From the NCBI GenBank assembly GCA_016286555.1, contig JAEETA010000009.1, forward strand, positions 28,462 to 92,461: a stretch of 64,000 nucleotides of DNA, given 5' to 3'. The notes below the pieces were generated by a model, which saw nothing but the letters and a program-made list of their open reading frames with translations, was not told the origin of the DNA and made no database searches. This document shows positions 35,417 through 42,947 of the stretch, piece by piece. This DNA comes from Lachnospiraceae bacterium (lineage in GTDB: Bacteria > Bacillota > Clostridia > Lachnospirales > Lachnospiraceae). Made by a program: the position numbers and the translations under genes. Within the stretch, counting starts at the first letter, position 1. Each line of letters starts with the position of its first letter.

Positions 35417-37477
35417 TTATTTTTTCTTGTAAAATACCGCAACCTGACGGAAGGTATTTTCCATCTGAGGGATATTGTTCAGGCCCTTCACGCTGTTGGT
35501 GATCTGGGTGATGAAGTTCTCCAGCTTCCCCATGTACTCCTCCGGCGTGATCTCACTGCCGGCCACCATGGTGAGGCCCTTCTCCCAGCTTGCGGTCAGG
35601 GCGGGATTCAGCATGGATGGCATGGAGCCCGCCATAACGATGTAGATCATCTCTCCCAGAAGGGTGGGGGAAAGCACCTGGGTCTTCTTGTTCAGGCGAA
35701 TGTATTCGATCTTCTGAAGCTTGCTGAGGATCTCGGCTCTCGTTGCACTGGTGCCGATACCGCTGCCCTTGATCTGGCTGCGGAGCTCATCGTCCTCGAT
35801 GAACTGTCCCGCATTCTCCATGGTCAGGATCATACTTCCGGAGGTATAGCGCTTGGGAGGGGTGGTCTCGCCCTCCTTGATCTCGTATCCCTTCACGGGA
35901 AGCTCCAGGCCGGCCTTCGCCTGATTCAGGAAGGTCAGCAGCGCGCCGTCATCGATCTCTTTCTCTTCTTCCTTGTTCTCGTCCTTGTCGCCCTCTTCCT
36001 TGCCTTCCTCGGAATCATCCGGAGCGGCATCGGCGGACGACTTCTCTCCCTCATCCTTCTTTTCCTTTACGGGGATGTACGCCACCTTCCGGTAGCCCTC
36101 CTCCTCCAGGACCTTGAAGACGGAGAAAAAGGATTCCTCTCCCACACTGATGACGGGAGAAAACTTCCGGTACACCGCAGGGGGATAGAAAATCGAAAGG
36201 AATCTGCGGACGATCAGCTCATACACCTTTGCGGACAGGGAATTCAGGGAATTTAATGCTCCCAGGCCCTGGCCCGTGGGGATGATGGCATAGTGATCCG
36301 TGATCATCTTGTCATTGGTGTATTTGGTCTTGCCGATGGACTTCCAGGTGCCGGACTCCAGCACTTCCGCGGCAAAGGCACCGCAGATGCCGTATCCTTT
36401 GAGGCCGGAGATGTTCTTGTCGATCTCCTTGGCCACCGCACTGGAAAGGACTCTGGCATCGGTTCTGGGATAAGTGGTGAGCTTCTTCTCATAGAGCTCC
36501 TGTACCACTGCCAGGGTCTGGTCGGGACTGATCTTAAAATACTTGGAGCAGTCGTTCTGGAGCTCTGCCAGGTTGTAAAGAAGGGGCGGATTCTTGGTCT
36601 CCTTCTTTTTGGTGATCTCCTTGATGACGGCGGGCTTGCCCTCCAGGGAGGTCATGAGAGCTTCCGCGTCCGTCCGCTCCTTAAAGCCGTTTTCCTTATA
36701 AAGCTTGGGGCTCTGGAAATAGGGGGAGCCTTCCACGGCGCGCCATTCGCCGGAAAGCTCACTCTCACCCGCGCCGAACTTCCCCAGCACACGGTAGAAA
36801 GGCGTCTTCTTGAAATCCCGGATCTCCCGCTCTCTTGCCACGATGATCCCCAGGACGCAGGTCATGACACGGCCCACGCTGATGGCACCCTTTTCCCGGT
36901 GCAGGAATTCGTTGACGCATTTTTTGTATTTCAAAGTGGCCACACGGGAAAAATTCATTCCCATGAGGTAGTCTTCCTTGGCCCGCAGATAAGCGGCGTT
37001 GCTGAGCGCGTCATAGGCGCTCCAGTCCTTGGCTTCCCGGATGCCCCGGAGGATCTCCTCCTCAGTCTGGGAATCGATCCAGACACGTTTCCGGACCTTG
37101 TCCTTCACTCCCGCCATGCGATCCACCAGACGATAGATGTACTCTCCCTCCCGTCCCGAGTCGGTACAGATGTAGATAGTATCCACATCGCTTCTGTTCA
37201 GAAGGGACGCAACGATCTTGAACTGCTTTGCGGCGGAGGGAATGATCTCGTATTTGTATTCCTTCGGCAGGAAAGGCAGGGTGTCGTACCGCCACTGCTT
37301 TAATTTTTCATCATAGGCATCGGGATAGCTCATGGTGACCAGGTGACCAACGCACCATGTCACGACACTGTTGTCACTTTCCAGAAATCCGTCGCCCTGG
37401 CGGAAGGTCTCCTTCAGCGCATCGCCGAACTGTCTGGCCACGCTGGGCTTCTCCGCAATAAATAAACGCTTACTCAA
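35417..37477 (-). CDS. topB: DNA topoisomerase III
   Basis: This type IA topoisomerase relaxes and decatenates DNA through a single-strand break. The 686 residues include the TOPRIM domain (FIAEKPSVARQF; TDSGREGEYIYR), the core domains and the active-site Tyr336 in TYPRTD. Residues about 471-509 form an acidic low-complexity insert (runs of E, D, K and S) not needed for catalysis. Start TTG at 37477, with AAGGAG 11 bases upstream. C-terminal zinc fingers are absent, as usual for this clade. It lies 15 bases after the EAL gene stop, suggesting co-transcription. Confidence 0.92.
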   Translation of the reverse strand: MSKRLFIAEKPSVARQFGDALKETFRQGDGFLESDNSVVTWCVGHLVTMSYPDAYDEKLKQWRYDTLPFLPKEYKYEIIPSAAKQFKIVASLLNRSDVDTIYICTDSGREGEYIYRLVDRMAGVKDKVRKRVWIDSQTEEEILRGIREAKDWSAYDALSNAAYLRAKEDYLMGMNFSRVATLKYKKCVNEFLHREKGAISVGRVMTCVLGIIVAREREIRDFKKTPFYRVLGKFGAGESELSGEWRAVEGSPYFQSPKLYKENGFKERTDAEALMTSLEGKPAVIKEITKKKETKNPPLLYNLAELQNDCSKYFKISPDQTLAVVQELYEKKLTTYPRTDARVLSSAVAKEIDKNISGLKGYGICGAFAAEVLESGTWKSIGKTKYTNDKMITDHYAIIPTGQGLGALNSLNSLSAKVYELIVRRFLSIFYPPAVYRKFSPVISVGEESFFSVFKVLEEEGYRKVAYIPVKEKKDEGEKSSADAAPDDSEEGKEEGDKDENKEEEKEIDDGALLTFLNQAKAGLELPVKGYEIKEGETTPPKRYTSGSMILTMENAGQFIEDDELRSQIKGSGIGTSATRAEILSKLQKIEYIRLNKKTQVLSPTLLGEMIYIVMAGSMPSMLNPALTASWEKGLTMVAGSEITPEEYMGKLENFITQITNSVKGLNNIPQMENTFRQVAVFYKKK

Positions 37478-37492
37478 GTTGAAAAGTACTCC

Positions 37493-39229
37493 TTACTGCG
37501 CATCCGGGGAGGTAAAGGAAGCCAGGAGCTTCTCCGCTTCCTCTGCGGGACTGGGACGTCCCATGTAGAATCCCTGGATCACATCACAGCCGACGCTGTG
37601 CAAATACTGGTATTGCTGCTCCGTCTCCACGCCTTCCGCCACAGTCTCAAATCCCATGGAATGAGACATGTTGAGGATGGACTCCGTAATGACACGGGTG
37701 GTGGAATCGGACAAAACGGTGTCCACAAAACTCTTGTCGATCTTCAGGGTATCGATGGGGAACTTCTTCAGATAGGACAGGGAAGAATAACCGGTACCGA
37801 AATCGTCCAGGCTGATGTGGATACCAAAATTCCGCAGGGTGCTGAGCTTCCTGGAAACCATGTCGAAGTCGTCGATGAGGATGGACTCGGTGATCTCCAG
37901 CTCAATGTCGGAAGGATCCACCCCGTATTCCCGGATGACTCCCATGACCAGATCCACGAACTGGTCCGACTTGTACTGCAATGCGGAAATGTTGATGGAC
38001 AGGCGGAAATGCATCTTGAACACCTTGCTCCAGGTGGCGTACTGCTTCACGCTCTCCTCGATGACATAGCGTCCGATGTCCAGAATGGTGCGGTTTTTCT
38101 CCGCAACGGGAATAAAGACCGAGGGCTGGATCAGCTCCTCCCCGGTGTCTCTCCACCGGACCAGAGCCTCAAAGCCTCTGATCTTGCGGTTTCCCGTATA
38201 GTACTGGGGCTGGTAATGGATGACGAATTCGTCCTGAGAAACAGCATTCCGCAGACGATTTTCCATCTCCACGGACTGCAGGAACTCGTTCAGAATGGGT
38301 GCCTCGAAATAAGCCATCCGGTTCTTGCCCATGGTCTTGGACCGGTAGGTGACGATCTCGGCGCTGTTCAGCAGGTCCAGCGCACTGGTAGCAGCCTCCG
38401 GGAACTCAGCCACGCCCACGGTGGCCGTCAGGCGGAAGCGCTGCCCGGTACTCAAGGCAAAGGGCTCCTCCAGCCGTTCCCGGATCTGTCCGTAGACACT
38501 GTCCACGCTGTGGGTCCCGAAGGGCGCATAGATGGCCAGGGCATAAATATCATTACTCATATGGCAGGCGATGATCTGGTCGTCCTCCAGGGTGTGCAGG
38601 AAGGAACCGAACTGCTGCAGGATCTCATCTCCCACGATGATACCCATGGAATCGTTCAGCTTCTTGAAATCGTCCAGATCCACCATCATCACGGAGACGG
38701 TGGCATTTTCGTCCTTGGCGTTTTTGATGAAATTCCCCAGAAGGGTCACGAAGTAATTCCGGTTATAGAGTCCCGTAAGGCCGTCATAGTATGCCATGTA
38801 CAGCAGTTCGGAATTCTGAGACTTCTGACGGGAAATGTTCCGGAAGCTGATGATCTTCTCCGAAGGCTTGCCGTGCTCATCGGTGAGAACGGTGGTGGTC
38901 ATGAGATACCAGATGCGATGATCCGGCGTCTCCAGCTCCAGGGTGGCGGAACGCTGATCATCCCGCTCCGGGAACAGCGCCGTCTGCAGCTTTTCCCGAT
39001 ACTCGGAAGCAAAGGCTTCCTCCAGACGTCCCAGTTCCTTCACGGACTTGATCTCGAAGAGGAAAAACTCGGCAAAACGACCCAGCGTCACCACTTCGTC
39101 ACGACCGAATTCACAGTACAAAAAGCCCAGCTCCGAGGTCTGGAGCAGGCTTTTGTACATGCGTTCCTTCTGGTTCAGCTTCTGGTTCATGGCCTTCATG
39201 AGGTCCAACTGATAGCGAGACTCTTCCAT
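37493..39229 (-). CDS. Cyclic di-GMP phosphodiesterase (PAS-like, degenerate GGDEF, intact EAL)
   Basis: The 578-residue cytosolic protein has an N-terminal coiled and PAS-like sensor (about 1-135), a GGDEF-fold domain (about 140-310) and an EAL domain (about 320-570). The GGDEF signature reads SNDIY (225-229), so cyclase activity is probably lost. The EAL domain keeps EAL (354-356), ELEITES (443-449), DDFGTG (475-480), KIDKSF, AEGVET and QGFYMGRP, as expected of an active phosphodiesterase. The dead GGDEF may act as a GTP sensor. It lies between asd and topB. Confidence 0.9.
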   Translation of the reverse strand: MEESRYQLDLMKAMNQKLNQKERMYKSLLQTSELGFLYCEFGRDEVVTLGRFAEFFLFEIKSVKELGRLEEAFASEYREKLQTALFPERDDQRSATLELETPDHRIWYLMTTTVLTDEHGKPSEKIISFRNISRQKSQNSELLYMAYYDGLTGLYNRNYFVTLLGNFIKNAKDENATVSVMMVDLDDFKKLNDSMGIIVGDEILQQFGSFLHTLEDDQIIACHMSNDIYALAIYAPFGTHSVDSVYGQIRERLEEPFALSTGQRFRLTATVGVAEFPEAATSALDLLNSAEIVTYRSKTMGKNRMAYFEAPILNEFLQSVEMENRLRNAVSQDEFVIHYQPQYYTGNRKIRGFEALVRWRDTGEELIQPSVFIPVAEKNRTILDIGRYVIEESVKQYATWSKVFKMHFRLSINISALQYKSDQFVDLVMGVIREYGVDPSDIELEITESILIDDFDMVSRKLSTLRNFGIHISLDDFGTGYSSLSYLKKFPIDTLKIDKSFVDTVLSDSTTRVITESILNMSHSMGFETVAEGVETEQQYQYLHSVGCDVIQGFYMGRPSPAEEAEKLLASFTSPDAQ

Positions 39230-39266
39230 AGCGAAAATACCCCCCCGGTTTTTTACGTATGTCAGA

Positions 39267-40355
39267 TTATTTTGCGGTGATGTACCCCTGAGCCTTCAGC
39301 AGCTCTGCGCAAAGCACTGCGCCGCCGGCTGCACCGCGAACGGTATTGTGGGACAGACCCACGAACTTATAGGTGAAGATGCTGTCCTCACGCAGTCTGC
39401 CGAAACTGATGCCCATGCCGTGCTCGTAGTCCACATCCATGGTGACCTGAGGACGATTGTCCTCCTCCATGTAACGGATGAACTGCTTTGGAGCGCTGGG
39501 AAGATTCAGCTTCTGAGGCTCGCCGGAGAAGGAGGTAGCGATCTTGATCAGATCTTCCTTCGCAGGCTTCTCCTTGAAGTCCACAAATACGGCAGCGGTA
39601 TGACCGTTCAGAACGGGCACGCGGATGCACTGAGAGGTGATGACGGGGCCTTCTGCGGGAACGATGACGCCATTCTCGATCTTACCCCAGATACGCAGGG
39701 GCTCCTTCTCGCTCTTTTCTTCCTCACCGCCGATGTAAGGGATGATGTTACCTACCATCTCGGGCCAGTCCTTGAAGGTCTTGCCTGCGCCGGAGATTGC
39801 CTGATAGGTGGTCACCACGGAACGGGTGATCTCAAAATGCTGCTTCCATGCGGAGAAAATAGGTGCATAGCTCTGGATGGAGCAGTTGGGCTTTACGGCA
39901 ACGAAACCTCTGGAGGTGCCCAGACGCTTCTTCTGGAACTCGATGACAGCGGTATGCTCCGCATTTACCTCGGGGATCACCATGGGAACATCAGGGGTCC
40001 AGCGATGTGCGGAATTATTGGAGACTACGGGAGTCTCGGTCTTTGCGTAAGCTTCCTCAATGGCCTTGATCTCTTCCTTGGTCATATCCACGGCACTGAA
40101 GACAAAATCAACGGTGGAAGCAACCTCTTCCACGTTGGAAACATCCTTCACCACGATCTTCTTCACTGCTTCGGGCATGGGAGTATCCATCTTCCAACGG
40201 TCGCCGATGGCTTCCTCGTAAGTCTTGCCCGCACTTCTGGGGCTGGCTGCGATGGTCACAACCTCAAACCAGGGGTGATTCTCCAGAAGGGAGATAAAAC
40301 GCTGGCCAACCATACCGGTGCCACCCAGGATACCTACTTTCAACTTGTCGCTCAT
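39267..40355 (-). CDS. asd: Aspartate-semialdehyde dehydrogenase
   Basis: Asd reduces aspartyl phosphate to aspartate semialdehyde, feeding lysine, diaminopimelate, threonine and methionine synthesis. The 362-residue protein has the NADP motif GILGGTGMVGQR and catalytic Cys158 in VKPNCSIQ. That NCSIQ form marks the archaeal/yeast-like type rather than the E. coli type. The ATG follows AAAGGAG. It lies 61 bp after argH; no lysine riboswitch is present in that gap. Confidence 0.94.
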   Translation of the reverse strand: MSDKLKVGILGGTGMVGQRFISLLENHPWFEVVTIAASPRSAGKTYEEAIGDRWKMDTPMPEAVKKIVVKDVSNVEEVASTVDFVFSAVDMTKEEIKAIEEAYAKTETPVVSNNSAHRWTPDVPMVIPEVNAEHTAVIEFQKKRLGTSRGFVAVKPNCSIQSYAPIFSAWKQHFEITRSVVTTYQAISGAGKTFKDWPEMVGNIIPYIGGEEEKSEKEPLRIWGKIENGVIVPAEGPVITSQCIRVPVLNGHTAAVFVDFKEKPAKEDLIKIATSFSGEPQKLNLPSAPKQFIRYMEEDNRPQVTMDVDYEHGMGISFGRLREDSIFTYKFVGLSHNTVRGAAGGAVLCAELLKAQGYITAK

Positions 40356-40416
40356 ACTCTTTCTCCTTTATTTTCACTTTTAATTTGGTTTCACGGTTAC
40401 AAAGAAAAACAAAACA

Positions 40417-41853
40417 TCAGTCGCCTGTTTTGGAAAGGCTTTCCCACAGGTCCGTCAGGGGATCTGTCAGGGGCTTTGCCGTCTGCAGGTAAGTGCTTCC
40501 CGCTTTCAGCTCCTCAGCCATGGCTTCCGGTCCGGGAGCACCCTTGGTGAGGCGCTTGTCCACACAGGTCTCCAGGCTGATGGCGGAATAAATATCCTGC
40601 TCCGCCGCAGGGCAGATGGCTTTGAACTCCTCTAAGGTCAGATCCTCCAGGCCGCAGCCCTTCTCGATGCAGGCCAGGACCATCTCTCCCACATAGCGGT
40701 GAGCATCCCGGAAGGGAATTCCCTTTCCCACCAGGTAATCAGCGGCGTCCGTAGCGTTGGTAAATCCTGCGCTGGCGGATTCCCGCATCCTGTCTTCGTT
40801 AAACTTCATGGAGGAAAGCATGCCGTCAAAGAGCTTCAGACAGCCGTTTACGGTGTCCATGGAATCGAATGCCTGCTCCTTGTCCTCCTGCATGTCCTTG
40901 TTGTACGCAAGAGGCAGTCCCTTCATGGTAGTCAGCAGTCCCATCAGGCTGCCGTAGACTCTGCCGGTCTTGCCCCGCAGGAGCTCCGCAATGTCCGGAT
41001 TTTTCTTCTGAGGCATGATGCTGCTTCCCGTAGAGTAGGTGTCGTCGATCTCCACGAACCGGTACTCGTTGGAGTTCCAGAGGATGATCTCCTCGGAAAA
41101 ACGGGAAAGGTGCATTGCTATGACGGACAGGATAAAGAGATACTCCAGCAGGTAATCTCTGTCGGAGACGGAATCCATGCTGTTTCTGGTGGCTCCGTCA
41201 AAGCCCAGCAGCTTCGCTGTATACTCCCGGTCCAAAGGATAGGTGGTGCCTGCCAGGGCGCCGGCTCCCAGAGGACACAGGTTCAGTCTCTTACTGCAAT
41301 CCGCGAGGCGTTCTCTGTCTCTGCGGAACATTTCAAAATAGGTGCCCAGGTGATGAGCCAGGGTCAGGGGCTGGGCTTTTTGCAGGTGGGTAAATCCGGG
41401 CATCACAGTGTGCACGTTTTTCTCCATAATATCCTGCAAAGTGGTCAGTACGTCGTAGAGCAAACTGTCTGTCTCCGCGATCTGTCCCCGCACATAGAGG
41501 CGCATATCCAGCGCCACCTGGTCGTTTCTGCTTCTGCCGGTGTGAAGCCGCTTTCCGGCATCGCCGATGCGCTCTGTCAGCACAGCCTCACAGAAGCTGT
41601 GAACATCCTCATACTCGGTGGTGATGGTGATCTTTCCTTCCGTCACATCCCGGTAGATTCCGGCGAGGCCTGTGATGATGGCATCCCGGTCCTCCCCTGT
41701 CAGGACGCCCTGCTTTGCCAGCATCCGCACATGGGCCATGCTGCCGCAGATATCCTGAAAGATCAGGCGCTTGTCAAAGGTGATGGAAGCGTTGAAATCA
41801 TATACCAATTGGTCCGTGGCCTTGGTAAAACGGCCGCCCCAGAGCTGTGCCAT
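40417..41853 (-). CDS. argH: Argininosuccinate lyase
   Basis: ArgH splits argininosuccinate to arginine and fumarate, the last arginine step. The 478-residue product starts LWGGRFTKATDQLVYDFN and has HTGRSRNDQVA and the signature GSSIMPQKKNPD. The ATG at 41853 follows GGAGGG. The frame is open far upstream through the tRNA gene, but that is not coding. It follows the tRNA terminator by about 50 bp without a visible promoter of its own. No argG is in view. Confidence 0.95.
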   Translation of the reverse strand: MAQLWGGRFTKATDQLVYDFNASITFDKRLIFQDICGSMAHVRMLAKQGVLTGEDRDAIITGLAGIYRDVTEGKITITTEYEDVHSFCEAVLTERIGDAGKRLHTGRSRNDQVALDMRLYVRGQIAETDSLLYDVLTTLQDIMEKNVHTVMPGFTHLQKAQPLTLAHHLGTYFEMFRRDRERLADCSKRLNLCPLGAGALAGTTYPLDREYTAKLLGFDGATRNSMDSVSDRDYLLEYLFILSVIAMHLSRFSEEIILWNSNEYRFVEIDDTYSTGSSIMPQKKNPDIAELLRGKTGRVYGSLMGLLTTMKGLPLAYNKDMQEDKEQAFDSMDTVNGCLKLFDGMLSSMKFNEDRMRESASAGFTNATDAADYLVGKGIPFRDAHRYVGEMVLACIEKGCGLEDLTLEEFKAICPAAEQDIYSAISLETCVDKRLTKGAPGPEAMAEELKAGSTYLQTAKPLTDPLTDLWESLSKTGD

Positions 41854-41900
41854 AGGATCCCTCCATGAGAAACAAAAGTTTGATGCATGGTTGAATTTAG

Positions 41901-41930
41901 AAAAACTCTCCGACTCGAAAGCCGGAGAGT
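41901..41930 (-). terminator. Terminator of the tRNA-Thr unit
   Basis: The stem ACTCTCCG / CGGAGAGT (41930-41923, 41912-41905) is followed by TTTTC on the minus strand, just after the tRNA 3' end. Confidence 0.82.
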
Positions 41931-41933
41931 CCA

Positions 41934-42006
41934 AGCTGAAAGAGGGACTTGAACCCTCGACCCCTTCATTACGAGTGAAGTGCTCTACCGACTGAGCTAT
42001 TTCAGC
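41934..42006 (-). tRNA. tRNA-Thr (anticodon CGT)
   Basis: A 73-nt cloverleaf: acceptor arms GCTGAAA / TTTCAGC, D-arm GCTC-GAGC, anticodon stem CTTCA/TGAAG with loop CTCGTAA (anticodon CGT, reads ACG), variable loop, T-arm GAGGG-TTCAAGT-CCCTC, discriminator T. The 3' CCA is not encoded. It has its own promoter and terminator. Confidence 0.93.
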
Positions 42007-42013
42007 AAATCTG

Positions 42014-42038
42014 CGAGGTTGCCTCTTACGCAACCTCG
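42014..42038 (-). other. Leader hairpin before tRNA-Thr
   Basis: CGAGGTTGC / GCAACCTCG (9-bp arms) lies between the promoter and the 5' end of the tRNA. It may guide processing of the precursor. No T-run follows it. Confidence 0.5.
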
Positions 42039-42042
42039 TATG

Positions 42043-42071
42043 ATTATACTTATTTTCCGGTTTAAAAGCAA
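42043..42071 (-). promoter_or_regulatory. tRNA-Thr promoter
   Basis: TTGCTT (-35, 42071-42066), a 17-bp spacer and perfect TATAAT (-10, 42048-42043), about 36 bp before the tRNA. Confidence 0.82.
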
Positions 42072-42074
42072 GTT

Positions 42075-42947
42075 TTATTTTTCGTTCGGGTGATGCACCA
42101 CCACCTGCGGGAACGGGATCTCGATCCCCGCCTTATCCAGGGCTTTCTTGGCATTTTCCGTCACGGAAAATCTGCAGTTCCAATAGTTCCCGGTGAGGCA
42201 CCAGCACCGCAGGATAAGATGCACACCGCTGTCTCCCAGGGAGTCCACCGCCACCAGCATTTCCATGTTGGGCAGGACGAACTCGTTCTCGGTCAGCACC
42301 TGCATCAGCACCTCTCTGGTCTGATCCAGATCCGCGCTGTAAGCCACGGAAATGTTCACGTCCACTCTCCGCCTCTGCTCTCTGGTGCGGTTGATGATGG
42401 AGGAATTGGAAAGACTGCCGTTGGGGATCACCACAAACTGGTTGTCCGCCGTTACGAGCCTGGTGTAGAAAGGCGAGATCTCCTTTACGGTGCCTTCCTT
42501 GTTCGTAGTGCTCTCCTGGATGTAGTCACCCACGGTAAAGGGCTTCGACATCATGATCAGAATGCCGCCCGCCAGGTTGCTGAGGCTTCCCTGGACCGCC
42601 AGACCGATCGCCACACCGGCGGAGCCCAGCAAGGCCACGATACCGGCAGCGTCCACGCCGAAGTTCAGGGCCACCAGGAAAAACAGGATCACATAGAGGC
42701 AGGCTTTTACGAGGCTGTCCAGAAATCCGATGACACCCCTGTCGGCTTTTGCCTTGGTAAGGGAACCCCGCAGGAGCCTGCGGATCAGCCGTACCACCCA
42801 GTAGCCGATAAAGAGCATCACCAGGGAGATCCCGATGCGGATTCCAAGGTTCATGGCTTTTCCGGGGATCTGATCGATCCATTCCCGGATCACGGAGGGA
42901 TTCTTTTCCACCGTCTCCACAATTTGCGTTACATCCGTCAAAAGCAT
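42075..42947 (-). CDS. mscS: Small-conductance mechanosensitive channel, MscS family
   Basis: MscS channels open under membrane tension and release solutes on osmotic downshock. The 290-residue protein has three helices (about 32-55, 75-95 and the pore helix 100-125 with GSAGVAIGLAVQGSLSNLAGGI), then the beta domain (KPFTVGDYIQ, VVIPNGSLSNSSIIN) and a C-terminal vestibule domain. Its ATG directly follows the TAA stop of the GH13 pseudoenzyme gene with no gap, so the two are translated together. Confidence 0.92.
   Translation of the reverse strand: MLLTDVTQIVETVEKNPSVIREWIDQIPGKAMNLGIRIGISLVMLFIGYWVVRLIRRLLRGSLTKAKADRGVIGFLDSLVKACLYVILFFLVALNFGVDAAGIVALLGSAGVAIGLAVQGSLSNLAGGILIMMSKPFTVGDYIQESTTNKEGTVKEISPFYTRLVTADNQFVVIPNGSLSNSSIINRTREQRRRVDVNISVAYSADLDQTREVLMQVLTENEFVLPNMEMLVAVDSLGDSGVHLILRCWCLTGNYWNCRFSVTENAKKALDKAGIEIPFPQVVVHHPNEK

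Noticed and set aside
40356..40416. Lysine riboswitch before asd
   Set aside because: The gap is only 61 bp, too short for the aptamer.
41854..42033. A 60-codon N-terminal extension of argH
   Set aside because: It runs through the tRNA-Thr gene and its terminator; the ATG at 41853 has GGAGGG and begins with the family motif.
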